Below are positions 55,001-64,000 of a stretch of DNA of 64,000 bases, piece by piece. A model generated the notes under the pieces. It was not told the DNA's origin, did no database searches, and saw nothing but the letters and a program-made list of their open reading frames with translations. The position numbers were made by a program, and so were the translations under genes. The stretch comes from Suillus spraguei (lineage: Eukaryota; Basidiomycota; Agaricomycetes; Boletales; Suillaceae). Each line of letters begins with the position of its first letter. Within the stretch, counting starts at the first letter, position 1. The stretch lies in contig JABCPU010000136.1 in assembly GCA_016800925.1 (NCBI GenBank), forward strand, positions 62,001 to 126,000, in the 5' to 3' direction.

Positions 55001-56157
55001 TCTGAGAAGGCGTTGCGCGCTTTGCGATACTGTTCGTGGATTGGGTCGTTTCTATACACTAGTTTAGCTCTCGATTTGCGGCCTAATTTATGTACTTCCT
55101 TTCGTTCTATATCCAGGCTTTTTGACCACCATCGTTTTGCGTAGGGTGATGGTTTCGATTTCGGCACCTTTGCATCTACTACCTTCGCGATGATTGAAGT
55201 GAGGTTGTCGAAGGCCTCCTCGAATTGAACTTTCGTCATGATCTCAGTTGGTGGGGGGATGGTGCTGAGATCCGCTGCTAGTGCCTCATTTATTTCATCC
55301 CAGTCTGCTTCTCTGTAATTGTGGCGCGGTATACAGTTGATGCGTTCTGGTTGCAATTCTAGCGAGCTAATGATCGGAAAGTGGTCAGTGATGACTGGTC
55401 TTAGGTGGTACTCAACGTTGCATGCCGTGAAAGCGTGTTGGAGTTGGGCTGAGCAGAAGACGTTGTCGGGTCTTGTGAGGTTCTTCGTGGATGATGCTTC
55501 CAGTGTGGCGATTCCCGGGGGTAGTACTTGGATTAAATTGTACAGCGCTAGAAGATTTATTAGTACACCTGCGGCGTCGAGGTTCGCTGCAGTGAATAGG
55601 TGACTGTTTGAAGTTAGCTCCCACATTGGGTGGTGCCGGTTGAAGTCGCCTAGCCAAATTATATGTTCAGTATTTACTTCCTCCTCGCCTTGAGCGAGTT
55701 GTTGAGGGTTTGCCCGACGTGCGTTATGTTCCGTTTGCATATGTCTTTCGAGGAAATGCAGGGTGCCGTCGTGGTCGCAGGGGTTATATATATTATAGAA
55801 ACGCACCTTTCCGAAGTCTCCCGATAATTCTATGGCCATGACGTTCGTCGATTGGATTGGGATAGCGTGCCATTTGTTCTTGGAGATCTTCTTGTTGATC
55901 AGCATTATCACTTGCGTTCGGTTTTGATTCATGTGGTGGCCGGTTGGGTATACCACATCCCAATAGCGTCGGAGGCTAGAGGCGTTAGTGAGATTCACAG
56001 GGTTGAGAAAAGGTTCTTGTATACATGCCATGTCGAAGTTGTCGGGATTGAGGTTCTTCAGGAGGTGTTCCCATGCGTTGGAGGATTTGCGAAGGTTCTG
56101 CTGCCATATTTTGAAGTCTGTTCTCTGTTGGTGTTGTGTTGTTGGTTCTTGCTGCAT
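52094..56157 (-). pseudogene. LINE ORF2: APE endonuclease, reverse transcriptase, RNase H
   Basis: Starts at the ATG 56157-56155, whose A is also the last base of the ORF1 TAA stop (TAATG). Domains in order: APE-type endonuclease (KIWQQNLRKS, CIQEPFLNP, IIWLGDFNRHHPMWE, TDHFPI); reverse transcriptase (YRPITLLDTMAKI, FLDVKAAFPSV, GVDQGCPLSP, catalytic FIDDVAL); RNase H (VYSDGSAIDGGVGAAA, YEGELVGMILAVELI, then VRWTPGHVGIPGNEKAD). It ends with the motif CQQCNEGNESVHHFLLTC. A frameshift near 52865-52880 breaks RNase H between the Glu-containing helix and LGVDNQAAI: the first frame runs on to a stop at 52792, while matching sequence continues in another frame to 52094. Endonuclease and RT are intact, so partial activity is possible. 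Confidence 0.92.
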
Positions 56158-57980
56158 TAGTCCCAGCCGCTGGCCGCGTTGCCGTCTTGCGTGTAGTTGA
56201 GTGTTGAGAAGAAAGAGTCTCTTGAGGCAGCGGAATGAGAGCGTTGAGGTTGGGTGTCTGGCGCGTTTTCTTGCTGTGTCCACATATCTGTGAGACGCGA
56301 TTGACTTCCTAATGGGATGTTGTTGGGGAATCTTGGGCGCTGCGGTTGATTGAGTCTTGCTTTCATTGGTCTTGCTTCTCTCGTTCTGTTTTGCTGAGGT
56401 GGGGGGGGATTCTGGTTAGTTAGGTTTGTGTGATCACCGTTACCTTCTTGCTGATATTCGTTCCACTCATTGGGCTGTTCGTCTATCTTTTCCCAGGTAA
56501 GTGGGTCCTCCGTTGGGTAGAATCGGTATCTTGATTCGTCGTTGCGTCTCTTGTGTGCTTCCCACTTGCTTAGGAATGTCGGGCACACTCGGCTCCATGC
56601 TGCGTGTCCCTTGATTTCACAGTTAGTGCAGTAGTAGTTGTTGGGGTCGTCTACCTTGCACATTGCTGTGCGATGTTGTTCTCCACACGTTCCGCATGTG
56701 TCAATATCCTTGGGGCAGTCTGTTGCCATGTGGTTGCCGTCGAAGGAGTGGCACTTGAGACATCTTGATGGTTCTGGTAGAAGTTTGCGTCCATATACTC
56801 TTTTGCTGGCTACCGATAACCCGAATTTGATGGCGTGATTCGCGCTCTCCCTAGAATTGAAGGTTAGTATAATGTGAGCTGTTCTCTGGTTCGGGTTGCG
56901 TCTCGCTATTGGTTTGATGTACTTAGCCTTCAGGATGGTTTTTGGGGCGAAAGCAGCCTTCTTCTCGATGTCGTCTATGGCTGCATTAGATTCTGGGACG
57001 AACGAGATCGGGACATTTTCCATCAGGACGTGGAACGTGCGGTCTTTGATGGTGACGTTGGAGCCGAATCGTTCCAAGAAGTTGCTGCGATTTGTTGGGA
57101 TGTTGAACCATTCCGTTGACTCCTTGGAGTTGAGTTCGTATATGATGCCCCCGTGAGGGAGTTTGCGTGCTGATACGAAGGTGAGGTCGTCCGGAGTTGG
57201 GATGTCGTCCTTGTTCATCATTTCGATGGCTAGTTTTGCCTTGGTGACCAACTGTGCCTCTGTGAGCTGTGTGGTGGCGTCCTTAGGCATGAAGAGTGAT
57301 CTTCTATCTATCAAAATCTGTCTCGTTTGACCTTTGTTGCGTGAAAGAAGTTTCGTTAGTGGGCCAGGGATCGGCGCTTTCGCTGCCGCTGCATAGGATC
57401 TAGGTCCTTCAGACCCGTTGAGTACTGCCTCTGCGTTGGTATGATTCTGAATCGCTTGCGTTGCGCTCTTTGTGGCCTTATCTATTCCCTCAAGTGATTC
57501 ACTAAGATTAGTACGCACCTCTTTTACTGCCTCCTCTAGTGCCTCTTTATGCTTGTCTGTTGATTGCGCTAATTCCTCAGCCTTCTCTACCATGATTGTT
57601 AGGGGGCCGCCTATGAGTGTTTCGATCTTGTTGATGATGTTGGTCATGTCCATCGCGCGTTCCGCGTCATACAAAACCATGGCAATAGCCCTGAGTATCT
57701 CGGCGTGGGTAGATCCTAGACCTGCTGAGGCGCTGAATTCGAAGATTGCTGTTACTATTTGCGTGAGCATAGTTCCTGCTGTTGGGAGAACTAGGCCATG
57801 CGTGTTTAGGAGCTTCTTTGCTGTGATTATGTTAGTTATATCTGTTCTTATACTTGTACCTTCTATGTGTTCTTCGATTGACTTGCTGGAGGCGAGTAGC
57901 GGTTTGTTTGCTGTTGTTTTTCTGAGACGAGTGTTGCCCACCACTGGGGCTGTCGGGCTTGTGGATCCTGATGGAGCCAT
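56157..57980 (-). CDS. LINE ORF1: gag-like RNA-binding protein
   Basis: 607 residues from the first ATG of the frame (57980), inside the element; the frame is open further upstream into the flank, which cannot belong to the LINE. The N-terminal half is helical (KAEELAQSTDKHKEALEEAVK, probable coiled coil). The middle resembles an RNA-binding fold (GGIIYELNSKESTEWF). Then come Cys/His knuckles: CLKCHSFDGNHMATDC, CGTCGEQHRTAMC and a third starting YCTNCEIKGHAAW. The C-terminus is Pro/Gln-rich. It should coat element RNA in the retrotransposition particle. The stop TAA overlaps the ORF2 start, suggesting translation of ORF2 by termination and reinitiation. No lesions are seen. Confidence 0.88.
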   Translation of the reverse strand: MAPSGSTSPTAPVVGNTRLRKTTANKPLLASSKSIEEHIEGTSIRTDITNIITAKKLLNTHGLVLPTAGTMLTQIVTAIFEFSASAGLGSTHAEILRAIAMVLYDAERAMDMTNIINKIETLIGGPLTIMVEKAEELAQSTDKHKEALEEAVKEVRTNLSESLEGIDKATKSATQAIQNHTNAEAVLNGSEGPRSYAAAAKAPIPGPLTKLLSRNKGQTRQILIDRRSLFMPKDATTQLTEAQLVTKAKLAIEMMNKDDIPTPDDLTFVSARKLPHGGIIYELNSKESTEWFNIPTNRSNFLERFGSNVTIKDRTFHVLMENVPISFVPESNAAIDDIEKKAAFAPKTILKAKYIKPIARRNPNQRTAHIILTFNSRESANHAIKFGLSVASKRVYGRKLLPEPSRCLKCHSFDGNHMATDCPKDIDTCGTCGEQHRTAMCKVDDPNNYYCTNCEIKGHAAWSRVCPTFLSKWEAHKRRNDESRYRFYPTEDPLTWEKIDEQPNEWNEYQQEGNGDHTNLTNQNPPPPQQNRTREARPMKARLNQPQRPRFPNNIPLGSQSRLTDMWTQQENAPDTQPQRSHSAASRDSFFSTLNYTQDGNAASGWD

Positions 57981-58350
57981 GTCAGACCTTCTGGGGACTG
58001 TTTTGGATTTTCTGAGGTTAGGTGGGTTTGATGTGAGTAGCTGGGTGGCGCCCTTTGGGCGTCGGGAACGCTGTTGAGCGCAGGGCCTCGGTTGGTTTTT
58101 CGGGGTCCTAGTCGAGGTGCCACTTGGTTCAGGTCCAAGAAGCGATAATTTATATAATAATTGCAAATATATGCACCTGTAAGGTAGTATTTAGCATACA
58201 TACATAAGTTCATGAATCCAACGAGAATCGCATTGAAAATCCGTTCTCGCAAGCTTAAGACTTCAAAGACTTGAAGTGGGTTGTTCAAAGTAAGCAGCGA
58301 TTTTCACACGATTATCGAGTTTTGAATCGTCTCAATGATTATCATACGCA

Positions 58351-58384
58351 GAATCGCTCCATAATCGTTCACTCTGACTACCAC
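58351..58384 (-). repeat. Right TIR (34 bp)
   Basis: Identical to the reverse complement of 51243-51276. Confidence 0.9.
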
Positions 58385-58502
58385 TATCAATAATATTTCC
58401 GTCGCAACTGGTCGAAGTTCGGTTCAAAACAAATGCTAATCATTCGAAGTGAAGAGTAAACTAGATCCCTGCAGACGAAGTCCGGCCCTTTCCTCTAGTT
58501 GA

Positions 58503-58715
58503 TAACTCTTGCTGAAAAGGTTATTTGCAGCAGAGACGAGCAATCTTTGTGTACCGCAGGATGCAGTTAGTAACGCTGCCATATCGTCTATGCAGGGCAT
58601 GTATGCTGATCTACGTCGTATGATTGAGGACCAGATCCAGGACACATCCTATAGGGACAATCGCCGATCCATGATGAACATGTATACTTTTACGCACTTG
58701 TTTCGTGCGTCCGAA
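58503..58715 (+). pseudogene. 3' relic of an A-type DUF6535 gene
   Basis: Matches the last ~200 bases of gene A (41690-41925), including 'tgcagcagagacgag', 'atgcagggcatgtatg' and 'cgtcgtatgattgagga', with indels. Nothing of the upstream gene remains before the DNA-element border at 58386. Its 3' flank (58716-59090) is also of A type. The relic shows that a sixth gene once stood before gene D. Confidence 0.85.
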
Positions 58716-59180
58716 GTCTATTTTTATTCTTACTGATTCTTCTTGAGATGTCACAGTACTTTTAATTCTTACTTTGTGCTATACTATATACAGAGATGAA
58801 ATCAATCATGTTCGTACGGAGCCCGGGAGATATATATGAAATGTTGGTGTCCAGTCTATTTTTATTCTTGCTGACTTTTCTTGAGATAGATCTGCACAAC
58901 GTTTATAGTACTTTTGATTCTTACCTTGCATGAGGTATATACAAAGACAAAATCAATCATGTGCGGTATACGGAACCCGGGAGACACTTATATATGGAAT
59001 ATATACCAAGTATACTCGCTTTCAATTCATTGCATTCGTGACTATTACTGATTGTGAAACCAGTGCACCACGAGGTTCCGTGCTACACGATGACTTTGGC
59101 GCTAGATAAGAGCATGCTTCTGTGTCAAAATTGACGCGGCAAGAACATGCTTTTCTGATGCCGCAGTGCAGAATGCCAGC
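58716..59180. other. Intergenic, A-type 3' flank and promoter block
   Basis: Contains an internal direct repeat: 'tctatttttattctt', 'gaaatcaatcatg' and 'cccgggaga' occur twice, about 125-180 bp apart. A shortened promoter block follows at 59090-59160. No gene. Confidence 0.55.
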
Positions 59181-59187
59181 TATATAT
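59181..59187 (+). promoter_or_regulatory. TATA box of DUF6535 gene D
   Basis: TATATAT in 'gccagctatatatttcccc', 40 bp upstream of the ATG. Confidence 0.55.
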
Positions 59188-59226
59188 TTCCCCTCACTAC
59201 TTTCCCATGTCCCCCCAGCCAAAATC

Positions 59227-61844
59227 ATGGCAAGCGCATCACCACAACCTAGTCCCCCACCTATGAGTACCGACCTCCTGATCAACGAGTAAGTAGCAAC
59301 CTCGACTCAGTTGTCCATAACTTATGAACACGCAGGAAGGACCTTGACAAGAATATGTGAATACAAACCAATCAGCATGATATACTTGACGTCTGACTCT
59401 ATTATTTCAAAGGTCAAACACCCCAGAGCAGATCCAGGATGAACTCAGGTCGAATAACACGAATGAGAATCCTCCGGCGTCCATCGAGGGAAACCTTGCC
59501 AAGCATATGTAAATGTCAATTCATCAGCACGCCACACTTGACGTCTAACCATATATGTCCTCAAAGGTCGGACACGCTGGCGCAGATTCTCGATGTCCTC
59601 AAAGGATCGACAATCGCAGAAGAACGCGGAATAGATGTCAATTCAAAATTTTGGGCAACGTACAAGAAAGCTTCAACTGAGTACGACAACGACCTCCTCG
59701 GTCGGGCCAATGACGATATGGGCATTATTCTGACTTTTGTTTGTTTGTTTCTACATCTCTCAATGCAACTCTCACTGGCGTATTAGGCTGGTCTGTTCTC
59801 AGCTGTCAACTCTACCTTCATCGTCGGGATGCAGCCTAACCCAGGAGATACTACCAATGTCCTCCTCCTTCATCTAATTCAGATCAGTGCTAATGGCACA
59901 AATTCCGTACCTGACATCAGCGCTCTTTCCTCATCTACGGGATTTTCTTCCTCGACGGTCTGGATGCAAACACTCGCCTACGCTAGCCTTGCATTTAGTG
60001 TCTTGGCTGCATTTGGAGCTGTCTTGGGCAAACAATGGCTGAACTCTTACAAGTCAGTTCGAGGACGAGGGTCTCTCGAAGAGCGTGGGATAGAGAGGCA
60101 GATGAAGCTCGACGGAGTAAAATATTTCCGCCTGCAGACCATCCTGCAGGCATTCCTGATGCTGCTCCAGATGTCGCTCCTGCTCTTCGGCCTCTCGCTG
60201 AGCGCCAACATATGGGCCAAGCAAACTACAATATCCAGCATCATTATCTGCACTACAGCTTTTGGCATTCTCTTCTACGTGGGTACTATCCTCGTATCGG
60301 TGTTACGTCCGGATAGTCCATTCCAGACACCAGTCTCGGAACTAATTACAGCCATCTGCCAAAGATTTCTTCCAAAAAAATCTACAGAGATTCGTCGCAC
60401 ATTCGCCAAATCGTCGGCCATTCGCTGGATACTGGAGACATCGACGGACCCTGAAATTGTCGAGGCTGCAGCTATAATGATACCTTTCGTGCAATGGACC
60501 CCGAAGTTTGATGCTTCAGCAGCCTTTGCACGTCTACGTGATATTTTCGTGGCATGTCGTGACAGGGAAGAACTATATGTAAAGTATGGCAAAATCATGA
60601 CCCATCTTTGCATCCAGTCGATGGAAATCGATCAGAATCTTCTGTTGTTTTTTGGGGATGATAAATTTCAGGAAACACGGGATCATTTCATACGTGATGC
60701 GTTCGCAGATAGTCGTGCCGCCTATCATCGACTCAAGAATACACCGCTAGTGGAAGCAGTCACTCGACAGAAGCATCGGGCTGACACACGCACTGCTCTG
60801 AGGACAATTGTTGTCTACGGTGTGGACAATCAACTCTCACGTCCGGACGATGAAGACCTGATTTGGATCGGTGATCTGCAGTGGCATGACAGTGACGGAA
60901 GTGCACCCAGCTGTCAAGAATTTGATTGGCTCGTCGATTACCTAGCTGGTGATGCAGAGCATCACGAAGACGATGAAACAAAAGGTGATGCTTTGCTTGT
61001 GCTGAGCGCCATGCAGGGACTGGGGAGCCCTTCCAAGCGACGGCCCTACATCAACTCCCTTATCCGCTGTATGCGCTCCACTAAACCTCCCCGAGTCCGG
61101 CATACCGCGCTTAGAGCTGTTTGTAAAGCTCGAGAAGAACTAGCTTCTATAACCAGTGCCCCGATACCACAGGGTATCAACGCGCAACTCCTGAACGAGT
61201 TTTCTCGTGCTCTTTTGACCGCCGTACGTCCATACGGTGACCAGACGATCTACGACGCTGGACCCGACGCCTCTTTCCACCTTGATCGAGACTCCTGCTA
61301 CATCCGCATCATCTGTGCCCTGACAAAGAGTGATGAGTGGTGTCAACGTCTGACCCGCGATGGCCATCTCGATCGGTGCATTTCCCTAGTTGACGAATAT
61401 CATCATTGTCACCATCTGGATGCCGCATCCTACCTTGTTATGGTCTTCGGGCGCATCAAGTCCTCGGGCAAGGATCTTCCTTTCAGTCCTGCCCAGAAGA
61501 GGTGGCGGCTACTCATCAAAAACGTATGGGACCACGTGAAATATTCCGCAGGGTATGACCTCCTCGATGGAATGCCTGACCTCGTGACAGCGACGAGTTT
61601 GAACCTGACAGCCCCGGATAATGGTGTTCCGAGGAGGTGGTTTGCAGATCTCGCTGCAAAGGTGCATTCAACTTCGGTCGAATTGCAGCAGAACCAAGCG
61701 GACTATGTGGATTATGGGATAGCGCAAGCTGCAATTAACGCTGCACTATCCTCTATTCAGGGTTTGGACGAGGAGCTGAGTCGTATAGTCAGGCAACGGA
61801 ATATATTGCAAGAGGGCGACTCGGATGGAACTTGGGAATCATGA
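59227..61844 (+). CDS. DUF6535-domain membrane protein, array gene D
   Basis: 802 residues from five exons: 59227-59288, 59336-59356, 59413-59508, 59567-59738 and 59787-61844; GT-AG introns, in frame. It is closely related to gene C over its full length, including flanks. It has the same four membrane segments after the FWATYKKASTEYDNDLLGR start of the DUF6535-like core, and the same helical C-terminus (VLSAMQGLGSPSKRRPYIN, VRHTALRAVCKAREELAS). Exon 3 is 96 nt against 72 nt in C because it keeps a segment encoding ELRSNNTNE. No lesion is seen. Function is unknown; membrane location is inferred from the hydrophobic segments. Confidence 0.87.
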
Positions 61845-63096
61845 AAGACATGCGTCCGTGGCGAAGTACTTTTACGTATTTGTTACACAGGTCGCAGTTC
61901 GTTCCTATGCTTAGATCAGCGCCTGGCTCATGAGATATGGGATGTTATTCACAGAATGGCTATATGGAATTTTCACTACGTTGTGCACACGACGATTGTA
62001 GTCCTGCTTTGTTTGTCAAGAAGTCAGCGACGTTCCGCAACTAGTGTTTTGGCGCTGCCATCATGTTAGGTATTGAGTATCACTTAGACAGCTTCTCCAA
62101 TGATAAATGTATTTGATCTCGAAGCCGAGCAGAAGGTGGACCTTCATTCAGGCCTTAGAAAGACTGTGGGTACAGAGTCAATGTGTATAACAGTTACATA
62201 AAAACAAACAAATGAAAGATATCACGCTCGTGTGATAGAGGGAGACATGGGAATGCTGTCTGTTCTGCGTCTTCGTCCCCATAAGCCTGCAATTTAAGGC
62301 ATCGTATGAGCGACATATTACAGCATATAAAGGCATGCTTACTCGTCAAAATAGGTGCCTCTTTGGATCGGCTCGTCTCTTGGCAAGTACTTTCCTGACC
62401 TTTCTCTCCGGGCAAGTGATGATGATGGGTACGGGGGGATTCGAGAGGCAATACTTTGACATGCTAAACACCTAGCGCGCCAAACACCGCACGGGCCAGG
62501 CTTGCATCGTATTGCGCTGGCCTCTCGTGCGACCATGAGTGAGTCTAGGCGGTACAAAGCAACCCTTCGCGTATGTGCCTCACTATCGTTCAACTGTCTG
62601 TACCAGCACTAGCCTCTTATGAATAAGTCACAAGTTCTCGCAATAACTTCATCAATATCGATAGAGAACCGCGCGCTCGTTGTCATATTTCGGAAGACAG
62701 CGTAAATGGTTCTGCATCAAAGATCCTTGTTCTGTAGGGCTTTATCCCACCGTATGCTCCGAGACCATCAGTCATTTATACAGAAGGCGCCAGATAAGAG
62801 CATGCTTCTGTGTCAAAATTGACGCCAGTAACAACGATTGAGCAAGTCATATACTTACCGTCACAATTTGTCCCTCGCTTCCTCCAGTCGCTGATCTGGT
62901 ATTTCTGCGTGCTCTTGAGAATCAAGAATGGTACACATGTGCGATAAGCCCATCCTTTAGGATGAGGTCCCTGGCAGATTTCAAGCGCCTGCTTCGAAGA
63001 CCTGATTCTGCGGCACCTGCTGTGACAGCACAACCTGTTACATGGCATGGGCGTCAGATAAGGACATGGTTCTTTGATATACTGCGGAGTGCCGAC
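61845..63096. other. Intergenic, duplicated flank and promoter block
   Basis: 61860-62540 parallels 49230-49880 after gene C and, in part, 45880-46110 after B. 62785-62960 is the array promoter block ('cgccagataagagcatgc', 'tcaaaattgacgcc'). No gene. Confidence 0.6.
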
Positions 63097-63103
63097 TATA
63101 TAT
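63097..63103 (+). promoter_or_regulatory. TATA box of DUF6535 gene E
   Basis: TATATAT in 'gccgactatatattttgac', 60 bp upstream of the ATG. Confidence 0.5.
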
Positions 63104-63163
63104 TTTGACATTTTTTTCCCTCCTACAGTGTGTATACTTTCCTACATTCCCTCAGCCTAAAAC

Positions 63164-64000
63164 ATGACAAGTACACCGTCACGACACAGTCCCCTACCTA
63201 CGGGTACCAATCCCCCGACCAACAAGTAAGTAGCAAGCTGGGCTCAGTTGTCCATCATACTCATGAGCACACAGGAATGTAAATGAGGGCGACGTTGTTA
63301 AGAATATGTGAATGTCAGCCAATCAGTATGGTATACTTGACGTCTGACTCTATTATCTTTAAGGTCAAACACCCTGGAGGAGATCCGGGACGGACTCAAG
63401 GAGAACAAAAAGATGTGATCATTAACTTATTAGCACGCTATACTTGACATCTAAAAAGATTTTTCTTAAAGATCAGACACACTGAAGAACATTCTCGCTG
63501 TCCTCAAAGGATCAACCATCGCACAAGAAGGTGGAATAGATAATAATTCAAAGTTTTGGGCGACGTACAAGAAGGTTTCGACTGAGCACGATAACGAATT
63601 CCTTGAGCGGGCCAATGATGATATGGCCATCATTCTAACTTTCGTGTGTTTCTTTCCATGTCTCTTCATGCAACTCTCACAGGCGTATCAGTCTGGTCTA
63701 CTTTCAGCCGTCATCTCCACCTTCATCGTCGGGATGCAGCCTAATCCAGGAGACACTACCAATGCTCTCCTCCTTTATCTGATTCAAATAACTGTTGATG
63801 GCACAAATTCCGTATCCAGCATCAACACCCTTTCCTCATCTACGGGATTTTCCACTTCGACTACCTGGGTGCAAACATTTGCCTATGCTAGTCTCGGATT
63901 TAGCGTCTTGGCCGCGTTCGGAGCTGTCATGGGCAAACAATGGCTGAACTCTTACAAGTCAGTTGAAGGAGGATCTCTCGAAGAGCGTGGGATAGACAGG
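63164..64000 (+). CDS. DUF6535-domain membrane protein, array gene E (cut by window end)
   Basis: Exons 63164-63225, 63275-63307, 63364-63414, 63472-63643 and 63692 onward are in frame to the window end. The start is MTSTPSRHSPLP. Exon 2 is 33 nt, as in gene A, rather than 21 nt as in B, C and D. Exon 3 is shortened to 51 nt and its donor lies in a changed context (AAAAAGAT|gtgatc). DUF6535 features follow: FWATYKKVSTEHDNEFLER, SGLLSAVISTFIVGM, WVQTFAYASLGFSVLAAFGAV. A 3-nt in-frame deletion relative to C and D gives SVEGGSLEERG. It is apparently intact as far as visible. Confidence 0.82.

Larger units (their letters stand above)
51887..58146 (-). mobile_element. Full-length Tad1-like LINE
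   Basis: A 6.26-kb non-LTR retrotransposon on the minus strand. A 10-bp duplication AATTTATATA flanks it (51877-51886 and 58147-58156). The 3' end is an A-rich tail seen as 'atatatattttttttt' on the plus strand at 51887-51905. The 5' UTR is about 166 bp (57981-58146). ORF1 encodes a zinc-knuckle RNA-binding protein; ORF2 encodes endonuclease, RT, RNase H and a C-terminal Cys/His motif, the domain order of the fungal Tad1 clade. Only one clear lesion is seen, a frameshift in RNase H. Confidence 0.93.
51241..58386. mobile_element. TIR-bounded DNA element interrupted by a LINE
   Basis: 51243-51276 and 58351-58384 are perfect 34-bp inverted repeats starting GTGGTAGTCAGAG, possibly extended to T(A/G)GTGG ends. 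Inside them, repeated 'gcgattc' and 'aatcg' words crowd both ends, a layout like hAT subterminal repeats. Removing the LINE leaves about 0.88 kb, too small for a transposase. A short acidic open frame (minus strand, 51489-51842) is all it encodes. A non-autonomous hAT-like element is the best guess; no 8-bp target duplication could be confirmed. Confidence 0.6.

Noticed and set aside
1..64000. tRNA or rRNA genes
   Set aside because: I looked for cloverleaf-type A and B box words and conserved rRNA segments and saw none that I could support by eye.

Overview
The window looks like a repeat-rich accessory stretch of a filamentous basidiomycete genome, probably Agaricomycetes. Genes have short introns of roughly 35-60 nt with GT-AG borders. 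The intact host genes are a STE6-type pheromone exporter and a tandem array of DUF6535-type membrane proteins. The mobile elements (chromoviral Ty3/gypsy, Tad1-like LINE, PIF/Harbinger, Tc1/mariner, a KDZ-type relic) are a typical basidiomycete mix. I cannot name the species.

Layout. 1-6.9 kb holds almost only repeats: a long inverted repeat carrying a solo LTR, a small TIR element, a ~170-bp satellite, an octamer array and a GGCCCACC minisatellite. 6.9-12.6 kb has two dead genes, a KDZ-linked protein and a cytochrome P450. They flank a GGCCAGCCATGG minisatellite with a second solo LTR. 12.6-19.2 kb is a mosaic of direct and inverted duplications with no recognisable gene.

19.2-31.65 kb is a three-level nest that can be resolved to the base at most borders. 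A Tc1/mariner element with an apparently intact transposase sits in the 3' LTR of a Ty3/gypsy chromovirus. That chromovirus sits inside the transposase gene of a PIF/Harbinger element. The target duplications are TA and ATAGT, and the Harbinger has 100-bp TIRs. 33.2-37.8 kb is a complete four-exon STE6-like ABC transporter on the minus strand.

39.0-64.0 kb is an array of five DUF6535 genes on the plus strand (A, B, C, D, E) plus one 3' relic. A, C and D are open, B is dead and E runs off the window. The array is interrupted between C and the relic by a full-length Tad1-like LINE (ORF1/ORF2 overlapping as TAATG) that lies inside a TIR-bounded DNA element. A 5'-truncated copy of a related LINE lies in intron 1 of B.

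A cross-cutting signal: all ten premature stops I could place in three unrelated dead genes (gypsy pol, P450, KDZ-like) are TGA in sites consistent with CGA to TGA. LTR and TIR differences are also enriched in CpG transitions. This suggests decay through cytosine methylation or a RIP-like process. All positions and motifs are read by eye from the sequence; no database search was possible.
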